Part shown: positions 10,963 through 24,551 of the stretch, in pieces
Layout of the letters: each line of letters begins with the position of its first letter
Numbering within the stretch: position 1 is the first letter of the stretch
Assembly (NCBI GenBank): GCA_948567375.1
Contig: OX419756.1
Span: forward strand, 48,002,333-48,066,332
DNA from: Lunularia cruciata
Taxonomy: Eukaryota > Streptophyta > Marchantiopsida > Lunulariales > Lunulariaceae
DNA: 64,000 bases
Direction of reading: 5' to 3'
Translations under genes and position numbers: made by a program
The notes under the pieces: model-generated
Databases searched by the model: none
What the model was told of the DNA's origin: nothing
Seen by the model: only the letters and a program-made list of their open reading frames with translations

Positions 10963-13900
10963 CAGCCAGCCAATACATTTTCCACTCCTACATCATTTAT
11001 AGAGGATACTTGAGAGCCAAATCTTGGACCCAAGCTTACAAGAGGAGAAATACGGAGAGTTTGGAGGTTCTTGAGGAGCTACACGAGTTATTTTGCCTTT
11101 AGTATGAAGGATTTGGGTGCTCTTAAAGGACCTAGTATTTGGTTGAGCTTACTAGTGATACATCCATTTTTTGACATCCTTATAGATATAGTGACATGGA
11201 GAGAGCATTGATTCAAAGCTAGAGTAGAGACCTTTTTGAGGTTAGTTTGGTGGAGATTTCACACATAGAGTATATGTCAACTATAGTGATGCAAACCAAG
11301 AAGGATATGCATGGAAACTAAACAAATAGGTGGATGTGTGGAGATTACCATCCTATCAACCAATAGACTAGGGCTGATTGGTATACCATGCCTACACCAA
11401 AGGAGATCTTTGATATGATTGGGCATACAAAGGTATTTAGTACTTTGGATCTTTGAGCATGATATCATCAATTGTTGATCAAGGAGGAAGATAGGTCCAA
11501 GACAACATTTTGAGCTATTGATCCTCACAATAAGGATGTATATATTAGTGGAGATTCCTACCATTTGGGTCAAACAATGCTCATGCTGAGTTCTTGAAGG
11601 TCATAGACAAGATCCTAGTACAATTGGATTTTGCTTGGTGCTATATTGCTATGTATGGACTCAAATTACGTCTTGGGAAGTGTAGATTCTTCCACAAGCA
11701 GCTTGAGTATTTGGGTCACACTATCTACCTTGGAGGACTTGGTGCTCAGCAGACCAAGGTGGAGGCTATTGCATGTATTTATCAACCTATAGATGTGAGA
11801 AAAGTGCAAGCATTCCTTGGGTTAGTGAACTTCTATTGTTTTTATATTAGAGGACTAGTGCCATTGCCAAGGCCTTGATAAAGCTTACAAAGGAGTGGTT
11901 CTAGGGAGATGAGTAGGAGAGAGCTTTTCTAGAACTCAAGGAGAGGGTGACATCTACCCTTATTCTTAGGAGACAGATCAAAGGATGACCATTCTTGAGT
12001 TTCACATTCAAATTCACACTGAGTACATTGGGGCTTAGAGAAGTGCTCACCTAACATGATGAGGAGAAGGAGTTTGTGGTGGCCTATACTAGTTGCTCCA
12101 AAAATTCAGCAAAGGGAACCTATAGTTCATATAAGAGAGAGTGCTTGGTAGTAGTATGAGGAATAGTACATGTTCAATGTTCCCTATTTGGTAACCCTTT
12201 CACTCTCATCATTGATCATCAACCATTGAAGTTGTTGATGGAGCCCGACAAGCTTTAAGTGAAGCTTGCATGATGGGCTCTAGTTTTATAGAAGTATGAT
12301 TTCATAGTTGTTCATAGATCTAAAGTGGTGAATCATGATCTACATGGGTTGAGTAGAAACCCATGTCCTATCCAACAAGATCAGACCGAAGCATGTTGGC
12401 ATAATAAGGAAAATGAGGAGATGGTGCCAAGTTGGCATGCATCTACCTTGCTATGTACATTCTTTGAAGCTTTGGTGGTATCTCTCTCAACGTATACAAG
12501 AGGAGTTATTGAGGTTACATGTCCAAAGGGTGGAGATAGAGGTACAATTCAACAAGACATTCATGATGATGTCTTAGTGATGGATTATCTGTGCATTGGT
12601 GTTGTGAGTGGCATAGTTGGTACCAAGGGAGAGACCATGTTCTTTAGCAAGCCAGGCGGTTCAGATTGGAGGATGGACACCTCCTTTGTGTATGGGAGGA
12701 TGGTAGAGTACAAGTAGTACCACATCCATCCCAAAGACCACAATTGGTCCATCATGCTCATGGGGAGCTAGGACATTTTGGACTAAAGTATACATATAAC
12801 TTACTCCAAAGTCATTATTGGTGGGATGGTATGCAGATTGATGCAAAGTAGTTTGTTACAAAATGTGTGGTGTATGACTGAGTTAGAGCATCATTTAATG
12901 CTCCTATACCATAGTTACACACCCATTACCTATCATGGGATTGGGTTACCATTGGATTTTGAACTTTGTTGGACCTTTATTGTGGATTGTGAGACACCAT
13001 CAATATGTTTTGGTTATGGTGGAGCACTTCTCCAAGTGGATTGAGTTGGTGACACTTTTTCACAAGTCTAGTGAAGGGATAGCGTACTTGTTCTTGGATT
13101 GGGTTCTTAGTTATTTTGGTGTACCAGTTGAGGTTTTGATGATTAAGATACAAGTTCTTGGATGACTTTCAAGTCTTGTGTGACAAAGCCTTGATTGATC
13201 ATGGTACTCACCTTGAGACATATAGCTTAGTAGAGAGAGTGGTTCAGATGGTGAGGGAGGATTGCAAAAGTATGGTTTGTAGAGAGGCCACCTAAGAGAT
13301 TGGGATATCCATTTACCTTGGTTGGCCATGGAGTATTGGTTCAACCGGTATCCCTTCTTAGCATCCTTCTCTCCTTACTTTTTACTCTATGGACAATATC
13401 TGGATTTACTTATAGCCATTTGTCAAGATGTTACTGTAGTTTTGGACTTGGATGATCTAGATATATGGATGAGCACATGTTCTCAATGTGCAAAGATCTT
13501 TTTGAAAGTGATATTGATGGCCTTTGAGAACTTGGCAATTGATCAATATAGGGATACCTCATATTATGCTACTATTTGAGGAGGAGGTTATAGATCCTCA
13601 ATTTTTTGATGTCATCCAAGTGACTATGTATATCTACAATAGACAATACCAACAACACCTGATGTTACGACAAGCTGCACTATCTTGAGAGTGTGCAAGG
13701 TTTTACCTTCTAGAGTCCTCATGTTGGAAGGACATGATAGTGTTATTTGGAAGGATCATATGCTCAATTGTGCACCATGCTACTTCCCAAACATTGATGG
13801 TACTATAGACCCAAGCTTTGCAAGAGGATGGCATATGGCATGTTTGACATATCTCTTCACTATGGTTCCTCAAGGATAGTGGTTATGTCCTAGATGTACT
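10963..13900 (+). pseudogene. decayed RT, RNase H, integrase and PHD of the 9770-14177 fragment
   Basis: Nucleotide-level similarity to the young copy runs along the whole stretch, in short open pieces such as the RT thumb at 11594-11878 (FHKQLEYLGHTIYLGGLG), the integrase core near 12935-13165 and the PHD end at 13820-13900. Many frameshifts and stops are present, largely C-to-T or G-to-A. Confidence 0.7.
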
Positions 13901-14071
13901 TAATCTATAGCTAGTTCACCCTTTATATAGTATACATTGTAGACATGCAACTAACAATGGGGCTTGATAGCACCCCACCTCTTGATCTTTGCTCACCATA
14001 AGATATACTATATACTTGGAGTAGATGGCTATTTGGAGTAAGAGGGACCTAACTGCCAACTAGGGTGGCAA

Positions 14072-14177
14072 TTGTGGCACTTTAGAGTTCATGTATGACT
14101 TATGTATGAGTTGTGCTTCTATAGTGTATAATGTTGATAATGATATATATTGTGTAGCAATGTATATATGCATAACA
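14072..14177 (+). repeat. single repeat B ending the 9770-14177 fragment
   Basis: 106 bp long, the same length as B in the young element, directly after the purine tract and directly before foreign (reverse Gag) sequence. Confidence 0.75.
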
Positions 14178-14186
14178 CACCACTCA

Positions 14187-15443
14187 TTGGCTTTTATTGA
14201 CCTAAAAATGAAGATAAAGGTCTAGATACAGTAGGCACTCCACTCGCTCTATAGGATTTGGGTTGTCCATCTATCCTTGGAAACCAAAATGGCATGATGC
14301 ACTCTACTACACTTTAGAATAAGTAACAATTGTAGATGAGATCTCCTTACCAAATCCAAATTTCAGAACTCTCTCCTCTACCATGTTGAACTCAATGCGC
14401 TTAGCTAAACTAAATATCATTACCAAAGTATGTGAAGTAGCTTATAATAATGTAGCTTTATGTACTTTATGTTGCAACTCCTTGTCCAGGATCCCATACC
14501 AAAATTGGACTACTTGGGCCTCAGCAATTCCTTGAGTGAAATTGGTCAGCTGACTCATACGAGTGTGGGCCTCATGTAAGCTCTCTCTAGCATTCTGGTG
14601 GAACTCTTGCAAGCTACTCATCTTATCAATCTGCAATCCCGTTTAGTTATACTTCAAGTATTAGAAGATTTTGCGTCTCCAAATCCCTAATTCAAGGGGA
14701 TTGGTTCCCAACTCCACCTTCAATTTTGAATTTCAAGTTCAATTTGCACAAGATCAACATGATTTCACCTCTTGGCCTCAAATTTAGCATCCACTATCTA
14801 AAATTGACTCCAGTCTTAGAATATTGGCCATATAGCTCATTGCTAAATCTACATCAATTCACATAGAACTTTTGCACACAATTACCAAGGAAATTTGAAC
14901 CACAATCAAAGTGCCAATGATCAACCAAGCTTGGAGATACCACCAACACCCTCAATTTTTGCACACAATTTTCCTCTAACTCTCACTTCTTCGATGTAAT
15001 AAGTTCTTTTTCATCTTGAATCACACTCCAACAAATTAGTACTTGATCATTTACTCAACACTTTGCTAACAATCGAGCATTGATTATAGTCAAGCCACAC
15101 CCACTCTAGCTAAGAGACTATAGGTGACGCTCACCGGTCTCTATTCACCATAGCCAAGAACTTGAAAGCTCAACATCAAAGAAGTGAGCTCTTTAGAGCT
15201 ACACTTCAAAAGTATACCCCTCTGCTTGACTTAGGTCTCTAGCCCTAATGGTGACATTGATAGAACGTCCAATGGTGCAAATGGTGCAAGTGATGGTGGG
15301 TCCCACCATGCAATCAATAGCCTTAACATGAAATCAGACCATCAACAAGTAGTCCATGAGTAACTACCAAAATGCCTAAGACTACCAAGACTACTACTCT
15401 AGCATTTGAGGAAACTAGCTTTGATACCACAAATGTCATGATA
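14187..15443 (-). mobile_element. family-M element fragment (5' half: A1, leader, part of Gag)
   Basis: Reverse orientation. Block A1 spans 14997-15443 (447 bp) and ends in CATGATA, the decayed start of the element. The leader and Gag pieces follow leftward to 14187, where the plus-strand fragment was inserted. The right flank GAGA then TCCAAATCTCCC fits the integrase gene of M-old, so this copy entered M-old there. Its 3' half is missing. A1 is followed by leader, not by block B, as in the other copies. Confidence 0.7.
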
Positions 15444-15447
15444 GAGA

Positions 15448-16287
15448 TCCAAATCTCCCAAGTGGACTCTTTACAAAATATACCACAACACTCTCTTCAA
15501 CATTTGAACCACTCTCTTTGCTAAGCCAATTGCCTTTGGTGATCTTGGGAGGTAGTATAGTGATCAAACAAGGCCTTAGCATACATGATCTAAAACTCTC
15601 TCAAGAACTCTATACCCTAGTTTGTCAAAACCTCAGTTGGTGCACCAAAATGACTAAGAACATAATCCAAGAATGAGTAAGATATCCTTTCCCTAGACTT
15701 GTAACAAAGTGCCACCAACTCAATCCACATGGAGAAGTGCTCTACCATAACCAAAACATCTTGATGATATCTCACAGTCAACAATAAAGGTTTACAAAGT
15801 CCAAATTCCAATTATAACCTAACCCCATGATAAGTAACGGTGTAATTGTGGCATGGAAGCATTAAATGTTATTCTAACTTGGTCACAAACCACACATTTG
15901 GCAACAAACTATTGTATATTGGTCTATATCCCATACCACCAATAATGACTCTAGAGTAAACGATATATACGCTTTACTCCAAAATATCCTAGCTCCTCAT
16001 GAACATGATGTATCAACTATGGTCTTTGAGATAGAAGTGGTATTACTTGCACTTGTATTAATTCCAAAGAAGGTGTCTACTTTCCATTCTAAATGGAATA
16101 GCTTATTAAAGAACATGGCTTCTCTCCTTGGTACCAACTATGCCACCCACAACACTAGTGCAAAGATAATCTATCACTAAATATCATCATGAATGTCTTT
16201 TTGACCTATACTAATATTTCCACCCTTTGGATCCATGACCTAAACAACTCCTCTTGTATGTATTGAGAGAGAAACCATCAAAGCCTC

Positions 16288-16330
<43 letters not shown>

Positions 16331-17056
16331 ATATAAGGTAGATGCATATCAACTTGATACCATCCTTTCATTTGTCTCACCATGCAAATGTGCTTTGGTC
16401 TAATGCTATTGGTTAGGACATGGGTTTCTACTCAACCCATTTGCATAATGGTTCACCATTTCAAGTTTGTGAATAATTATGAAATCATAGTCTTGTAAAA
16501 TTAGAGCCCATCATGCAAGTTTCCTTGAAAGCTTGTTTGACTCTATCAACCACTTTAGTAGTTAATAATCAATGATGAGAGTGAAGGAGTTACCAAATAA
16601 ATAACATTAGAAATATGCTACAACCTACACTACTGCCAAGTACTCTCCCTCATATGAACTATAATTCACCTTTGTTGAACTGTTGGAGTAACTAGCATAG
16701 ACCACTACAAACTCCTCCTCATAATCCTATTCTGTGAGCACTACTCCAAGCCCTAACATACTTCAATTATTATGAAATGGAATGGTCATCTTCTGATCAG
16801 TCTCCTAAAAGTAGAGATAGATGTCAACCTCTCCTTGAGCTCTATAAAATCTCTCTCATGCTCATCTCACCAACACCACTCTTGTGTAAGCTTGGTAATC
16901 TTTGTCAAGCTCTTTGCAATGGCATTAAATCCTCTAACATATCAATTATAGAAACTCACCAACCCAAGAAATGCTTACACTCTACCAAGGAATACATGTA
17001 ATAGCCTCCACCTTGGTCTGCCAAACACCAAGTCTATTAAGGTAGATAGTGTGACC
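15448..17056 (-). pseudogene. M-old integrase, RNase H and RT (decayed)
   Basis: Reverse complement follows the young copy from the integrase core back to the RT thumb. An AT microsatellite has grown inside it (16290-16325). Stops and small indels are frequent. A family-T solo LTR interrupts it at 17057. Confidence 0.7.
16290..16325. repeat. (AT)n microsatellite
   Basis: About 18 uninterrupted AT units inside the decayed M-old polyprotein. Confidence 0.95.
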
Positions 17057-17748
17057 TGTAACATCCATTTGTGCATGTGTGTGCTATTGTAATATTTAGC
17101 TTGGTATTACAAGTACTTGAGAGATATTATTCATATAGAGATAAAGGATGGTTCTATATTAGTCATTATTAGCTAAAGTTAGTCGTAGCTAAGATAGAGG
17201 GGACCTTACTTTAGAGGAAGTAGAAAAGATGAGCACCACTATTTTGGATTCTAGTGTGTTGACTTGGTATAATTCTTAGGTGTTTTGCTTTGAGGAACGA
17301 GTTGAGAACTCTTGGGCCCGCAAGTCTTTTTGTTTTGGAATTTTCTATAGTCCAAGGATAGCCCATGTGAAGGAATCCTTGACTTAGTGGTTTGGTCAAG
17401 ATAAGATCACATGCTTAGTGGAATATGCCCATATGGATGGATATTCCTTTATACATTTTGACTTTACTTGACTTTTAGCCTTGTAACTTGAGTTACTCTA
17501 GTAATTAGTAACTTTAGTGCGTAACTATTTCACAAGTATATAAACTAGGGGTGAGGAAGTACTCATCATCCTTTCATTTGCAACTATCTCTATCTCATTG
17601 AGTTCTATAGTGAGAAATGTCTTGATTATTGGAGTGTTAGCCTTGGAGGAGTATGATGGAGTTGGGGTTCTTTGCCTTCTTAGTCTATGGTGCGTTACCA
17701 TAATAGCCATCAGAGGTTCATCCTAAGTGAGAGACAGGCCAGCTCACA
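17057..17748 (+). mobile_element. family-T solo LTR
   Basis: 692 bp, starts TGTAACATCC and ends CAGCTCACA, flanked by GACC on both sides (17053-17056, 17749-17752). It matches the LTRs of the full element at 25101-32836 and includes the TATATAAA box. M-old sequence resumes on the far side. Confidence 0.9.
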
Positions 17749-17752
17749 GACC

Positions 17753-18069
17753 CAAATACTCAACTTGCTCATGAAAGAATCTACACTTCCCAATATGTAA
17801 TTTGAGTCCATGAGATCTCAATATCTCAAACATAGGTGACTTATCAACCACTACCACTATTTGAGACTAGCATCCAACATCCAAAATATGATTGACACTA
17901 AGGTGAGTTAGTTGTTGAATCTGATCATAGGCATGTTGTAAAATCTCTCTAGAAAAGAGGTTTATCCACCAAAGACAAAGACAAAGAGCTCATAATCCAA
18001 CTCAAGCTTCATCCAATAACATAACAAGTCCCATCCAAGAATGGACTTGATGTGTACTCACCACTAGCC
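17753..18069 (-). pseudogene. M-old methyltransferase end fused to RT by deletion
   Basis: The reverse strand runs from the target-recognition part of the methyltransferase (DILDVG region) straight into the RT thumb. About 1.4 kb, including motifs IX and X, the TAG and most of RT, has been lost. Confidence 0.6.
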
Positions 18070-21000
18070 ATTATCATGTTGAGGTTTGGGTAAATAATTA
18101 AAAAGGAGTTTAATATGGTTTATCTCCATATTATTGGAATAGATTGCATGACAAATCCCATAGTTGTGTTATTGCTATATGAGCAATCCATGTATATGTA
18201 TACAACATTCCATGTTGATTATAGTCTTGTCTTTTTGAGGGGTCTTATGTATATAGGTGGTGGAAAATTGATAAACATGGGGTGTGTTTTAGTATTAGGA
18301 GTCTCAAGCAAAAGTAGGACTTGGAGAGTTAGAGTTGTAACAAAGCATGGGTGTTAGAGCATTAGAGGAAGCACTTGAGTAGGAGATGTCCCATACTCCC
18401 AATCTACCACTCCTAAATCCTTTTCTCATTAGGCTTCAGATTTTATATCGTGATGAATTTTGGGGTTGGATGGTAGTGCAATTTGAGGCTGCGTTCATGG
18501 AGTTGGTGATAGCAAGCTCGGATTGTTCTTCATGTGCTTACTTATGAGTAGGCATGGGACTTGAAAATCTATGTGTTCTTGTAGATGGAGCAGGACTTAA
18601 TCTCATTCATTGGCTTCAAGTTGGAGTTGTGTGGTCTATTTGGCAAAAAGAACAATTAAAGGACAAAAATATAAGTGATTAGGTCCCAAGAGGAGAACTC
18701 TAGAGTTCTTTTACCATCAAAGGAGTTAGGGGAGTGCATTCAGCAAGAGAAGATAATGGTTGAAAAAAGAAGCTGATAGGTGTAATATTTTGAGGACAAG
18801 AGAACCCCCCAAGAGAAATACAAGAAGAAACACATAACTTCAACACTCAATACTTTGATGCTCCGAAGGAGCACCTTGTCTTTATTATATAGCAAAGAAG
18901 ATCCCCTCACAAGAAGCTCCACCCTTTGATTAGATATATGGATTTATGATATGTCAAAAGCTCCAATTTTAGATTAGTTACATGGATGGATGATATATCA
19001 GTCCTTGTCTTGTCTGGTTGGTAAAACAAGTTTGACTAAAAGAAATCTTTAGAGAATCTTCTTGTAGGAAACTCAAAATTGCATAGGTTGGAAAATTCTT
19101 GATGAGACAAAAAATGGGGAGAGAAGGTAAACATTGTCTTTAGAAGGGGGGGAAATTCTCCATTGTCAAGGCCTAATTCATCCATTTAAGTCTCCAAAGT
19201 TGGCTTTAAAGTTTCCAAGGTGTTTTCAACTTATGCTCTATTAGTGGAAGTACTCTTTTGATGACACTTCTATTTGATCTATTTATAACATCATATATAA
19301 CACCCTTCCATATGTTATTAAGCAAATTTCCATCTCTAGATAATATGTCTAGCTATTGGTATTACAACAAGCTATAATATGGAGATAGAAATCAAGTGAT
19401 TTGAGTAGATTCTCAAGGGGAATATGATCAATTGAATCAAAGGGGTAGAATTCATACTTAGGTGCACAAATTGGACAATTAGGAGAGCTTTGTGACACAT
19501 TTTCATGATTTGTCAATAGATTTGGAGAGTAGATATAGTGCTTATAGTGTTGAGTGCAAGAAATTTTAGGTTTGAATCAATATCAAATCAGATATGGTTG
19601 ATTGAAGTTAGAGCTTTGGAAAGTAAGGTGTTGGAGATGAGATGATAATCAAATTTGGAGTTTTGGTCAACTCTCAAGTTGTGGTTTGAATCAGCTTATG
19701 GAAATTTCCAACATTGTTGGTGAGTAGGTCTTGCAACTTTGAACAAAATTTTCATATAAATACCTCAAATAGAGAATTCATGATTTTGGATCAAACATAT
19801 CTAGGTATGTAGAGCTCACAAGTGAGCCCAACTCAAGAATGGATCCATATCTAGATATTGGTGTTAGATTAGGCTAGTAAACTTTGCAAGGATTTAGATA
19901 AGAGCACAACCAACTATTTTGAGAAATTTGGTTGGCTCTTGGTCTATGGAGAGTGAGAGCTTATGTAATAAGTTCTACTAAAATTACTATCATAAGCGTG
20001 GTAGAGTATTTCTATCTTTGATTGAATGTCAATTCTCCCATTCTTGTGAATATAATTGAAGATTTTATGTTGTTGGAGTGTTCATGAGGATTATGTGTAC
20101 CTTGGATCCAAAAATTTGGAAAAAGTTGCCAAGAACCAAGAGTAAACTCTCAATTACGGATTTCAAAATTAGGGTAGAAACTACCCAAGTTTGAAATCTT
20201 ATCAAGGAAGCAAAAGTGTTCAAATTGTGACTTGCTTCATACCATTGGAAATTTTATCTCATAGGCTTTTCATTGAATTTTAGATCATTTGAACCAGAGC
20301 AACATAGAAAAAAGTTATTTTTATATGAGTTGCACAATTTTTTCCCCATCAAAAACGCATAGAATTTCTCCACTTGGAGTATAAATTAGATTGAAATTTG
20401 GAGTACAGATTGAAATCAACTTGAAGATAAGGCAAAAGGCTATGAAGCTAATTTCCTCCATAAGCCTAGAGAGTGAATGAATATTGTGATTGGATCCTCT
20501 CTATGCTTGCATGCTTTTTTGTATGCCCTATTGGTTTGCATTGGTGTGCTGTAACACCCATTTGTGCATGTATTTGCTATTGTGATATTTAGTTTGGTAT
20601 TATAAGTACTTGATAGATATTATTTATATAAAGCTAAAGGATAGTTCTATATTAGTCAGATTAGCTAAAGTTAGTCATAGCTAAGTTAGAGGGGGCCTTA
20701 CTTTAGAGGAAACTGAAAAGATGAGCAGCACTATTTTGGATTCTAGTGTGTTGATTTGGTATTATTCTTAGGTGTTTGACTTTGAGGAAAGACTTGAAAA
20801 CTCTTGGACCCACAAGCCTTTTTGTTTTGGATTCTTCTATAGTCCAAGGATAGCCCATGTGAAAGAATCCTTGACTTAATGGTTGGGTCAAGATAAGACC
20901 ATACGTACATGAGAATATTCTCATAAGTATGGATATTCCTTTAGCTTTTTGACTTTATTTGACTTTTAGCTTAGTAACTTGAGTTACTCAAGTAATTAGT

Positions 21001-21534
21001 AACTTTGGTATGCAACTATTTCACAAGTATATAAACTAGGAGTGAGGAGGTGCTCATCATCCTTTCATTTGCAACTATCTCTCTTTCATTGAGTTCTCTA
21101 GTGAGCAATGGTTTGACTCTTTGAGTGTTAGCCTTGGAGGAGTATGATGGAGTTGAGATTCTTTGCCTTCTTAGTCCATGGTGCGTTACCATAATAGTCA
21201 TTAGAGGTTCATCCTGAGTGAAAAATAGGCCAGTTCACAATGCAAGCATTGCATATAGGTTCTTTCTTTCTAGGAATGTTGTATATTTATCCTTGGTCAG
21301 GTTGGAAGTAATGACCATTAGACCAAGAGTGCGTATAATGATGACAAGTTAGATTGCCCGTTACTCTCCTACCTAATAGAAGGAATACTAAACAAGAGTG
21401 GAGAGTTTTGATGGTTGGGTAACACACATGCTTAGACTCATTGTGATAGATTTACATACAACCTCTAATCCATAAGCTCCACAAATAAGCACCTTGTGGA
21501 TTCCCAAAGAGAGAAAAGCAAAGTATAATATCAT
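18070..21534. mobile_element. unclassified non-coding insertion in M-old
   Basis: About 3.5 kb, of which 690 bp is a nested solo LTR. It interrupts the M-old methyltransferase, whose sequence continues on both sides. No coding domain of any mobile family is visible and I could not define terminal repeats or a target duplication. It may be a non-autonomous LTR element or a captured host fragment. Boundaries are accurate to about 10 bp. Confidence 0.5.
20550..21239 (+). mobile_element. family-T solo LTR inside the unclassified insertion
   Basis: 690 bp, TGTAACACCC to AGTTCACA, matching family-T LTRs throughout. The flanks GTGC (20546-20549) and ATGC (21240-21243) differ by one transition, consistent with a decayed 4-bp duplication. 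Confidence 0.85.
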
Positions 21535-23058
21535 GTGCAAGAATCACCCATAAAAGGGATATAATTCATAATGTAAGTGGGAGAAATAGCTTGACAAACC
21601 TAAAGATATTGTAGTGTATGTAACATCTCCCAAAACACACTAGAATGGAGGTCCTATTGACCTTGAACTTAGCAAGCAAGGGTATATCCTTGACATGGCC
21701 ATCCAAAAATCACCAAATGAATGGGACCATATCTCTCTAGATCTTACGCCCCCAAGAAGGAAATCTCTACTAGTAGGGTCTTCTAGTAACCCCGATTGTT
21801 GACATTGGTAATAACTCAAGATATCACTAGGCCAAGTGTGCCACATGATGTAGAAAGACTTGCTTAGTAATCTCATCTCTCTCCATGTACAAGTAACTAT
21901 GAACGCATATACTTGCCTATAGTACCACAATTAGTCTAGTGCTAATTCCACCAAAAAACACTAATAAACATATTGGATATTTCTAAGCAATAAATGTGGT
22001 ACCCAAAGGTGACAATATAATACACTCCAAAAGCTCATACTCATATTGGTCTCTTGGTGGTACAAAGGCTCCACTCCCAGCCTATTGCACCAACTAATCT
22101 GCATGTTGCTACAATTCTGCCTCAAAATTCTACAATGGAATAACCTCACTTGTATTCCAAATCCAAATGATCTCCTCTAGTACTAAGGTATCTTCCATAT
22201 GAATGTTCTACTCCAATAAGTCACCAAGCCAAGTAATAAAACCATTGAAATTTGAAATTGATGCCATTGTCCTTGATGTAGTAAGCCAAGATCACCACTA
22301 CTAAAGTAGACCGGTAGGTGACATACACATATCTCCTTCCAATAGTCAATATTAAAACCAATAGTGTATAATACTACTCCACTAACTAACATATCATAGA
22401 AATTTACCATTTTCACAATGGCTTGAGCTCTTACCACAAAGCTATCAGGTTGAATTTGAATAATGAGCTACCCACATGTGATGTGTTGTGTAAAACCCCC
22501 CCCTAGAGATATTTAGATCTAAAACTAATACCTCTTCATATAAGTCTTTTGTAGCCCAAGATCGACAATTATAGCTTTCTCCAACCTAAGGGGATGTGTA
22601 CCAAAGTCTAATCAAACCTTTTATGGTGTATAGACTTTCCTTGAAGGCCACACCAAATGGAAGATCCCACTTTGCTTGTCCAATATGACATTTTTAGGTG
22701 TGAATGGAACTCTTTCAAGTGCAGGTCTAGTTCGTAACTCATGCAACCTAATTGCTATTGTTTGCCATAAACCATTGGTAGTTGAATAGATCTCATGCTC
22801 CTCAACCAAGGTAGCTCCACCATTAACCACCTCTGCTCTAGAAGCAAGAAACACATCATCCATACTCTCACAAAGTATGGTAGCAAACTTGAACATTGGA
22901 ATGGATCAACTCCTAATGTAAACATGTCATTGGTTGAGAACAAAGAGGAATACATAATCAATTGAGCTACCCCCATCATCATGCTAGACTCAATTTGTTT
23001 ATTAGCAAGAGGTTGACTAGTATCTAGTCCATCATCACCTATCACACTTGCACTAGGA
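21535..23058 (-). pseudogene. M-old methyltransferase N-terminus and protease (decayed)
   Basis: On the reverse strand the segment covers the start of the Gag/protease linker, the protease region, the linker and the methyltransferase up to the ENV region. Recognisable traces include HTWPSDILSYYQC (the AHLAYRYPELLPM region) and WSHSFGDFWMAM (the region around the PC centre). Many changes are transitions. It stops where the 23059-40099 element entered. Confidence 0.65.
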
Positions 23059-23507
23059 TGTCATACCATTTGTAGTGTTGCATCTAGATTGCTTGGACAT
23101 TGGAGTTGCAGTGATAGTGGTTAGAGTTCTTTTAGCAATTACCCGTAGACTACTTTCCAACGGTCAAATTTTGTGTTTTGGGTACTGACTACATGGTGGG
23201 GTCTACCATCACCTTACACCATTGACACCGTTGGGTGTGCCATCAGCAAGACCATTGGTGTGAGACCTAGGTCAAAATCAGGAGTATATCCTGGGAGTGC
23301 AACTCTAAAGAGCTCACTTCTCTATTGTTGAGCCTTTGAGTTCTTGGCTAGAGTGGACAGAAAGTTGGCAAGTGTCACTTGGATTCTCTTAGCTAGAGTG
23401 GGTGTGGCTTGAATGTAATCATTGCCCAATTATTGTCAATTTATAAGGTGACAGATCAAGTACTGATCTGAGTTAAGCTGATTCAAGTCGTATAAACAAA
23501 TTGATTA
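23059..23507 (+). repeat. repeat A1 of the second M copy
   Basis: The 5' terminus, from TGTCATACC to TTGATTA, followed at once by leader (CAATAGAGAAGTG) and not by block B. It matches A1 of the young copy along its length with many transitions. Confidence 0.85.
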
Positions 23508-24551
23508 CAATAGAGAAGTGAGAGTAAGGAGGAAATTGGGTGCAAGAACTGAGGGTAGTGGTGGTATCTCCAAGCCCGGTGGATCGTGGTTCCTTGATTG
23601 CAATTCTGATTTCCTTGGGAGTGATTGTGTGCGGAAGTGTTGGCCAAATTTGGAGCCCAAGAGAGTCAATTTCAAGCAATAATTATGATTTTGAGCTCAA
23701 GAGGTGAACAAAGGACCAATCTGGTACAAGTTGAGCTCAGAAAGTGAAATTGAAGGTGGATTTGGGAATTAGAGATTGGACAAAAAGCAATTTTTCTAAT
23801 TTGGCTCAAGTGAAGAGTTAGCGGAGGATTTAGAGGTCAACCAAATTTAGAGATTTATGTCAGATTTACATCAGATTTTGTGAAAGATTCATGTCAAATT
23901 TTAGTGAGAAGAACTTTGATCCCATTTTCCAATGATCCTCGTAGCTCAAGAAGTAGATAGGTACTCCAATTATGTCAAATACCAAATGGTGGCGGTTAGT
24001 CCAATGTTATTAAGCTTTCTTGTGATTGGACCCCTTTCATTTTGTGCTTCTTGTTTGTGCACTATGTTTGTGTGAGGAGTCCTGAATTTGGAGCGTTGGT
24101 GCTCTGGTGTGCTCTCAGTAGTGGGGCTAGAGTGATGACTAATTAGACTATTTATGTTTCTCTCTGGTGAGGCAAGAAGTGATGACTTGTAGACCGTGAG
24201 AGTGTGTGTTGTGATGGCAGATTACAAGTTGCACTTTCTCTTAGTATAGTTGTTGTAGTTAGAGCTACATTACTCGTGACATTTAGTTGGTGGTGTTGTC
24301 ACTTGGTGGGGTACTCACGGATGTTACAATTGCAAGTTGTAGTTCTTGGTTACTTTGTCACAACGGAGTTCTTTGGGGATTTTGGAGGAGATAGCATTAC
24401 AATACGCAATGGGTTTACTTGGAGTGGCGCTCGATATCAGCTTGTATCTTAGGTCCCAATGAGGGAGGAGATTGACTTTGAGTTGGAGTTTGACACAAGA
24501 ACTAACCTAGTTGAGAGTGCACTTGTTGTGTCTGCACCGTTATTGTAGGAC

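Larger units (their letters stand above)
9770..14177 (+). mobile_element. family-M element fragment (methyltransferase to repeat B)
   Basis: Lacks the 5' half. In order it holds a decayed methyltransferase (from YLYVERDE at about 9775), the conserved in-frame TAG with leaky context (10960-10962), RT, RNase H, integrase, the PHD end (13895-13897 is the last Cys) and one block B (14072-14177). The right end abuts reverse Gag sequence with CACC as likely target. Unlike other copies it ends after a single B with no A2, as B1/B2 recombination would leave. The left end is truncated at a chimeric junction. Confidence 0.7.
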
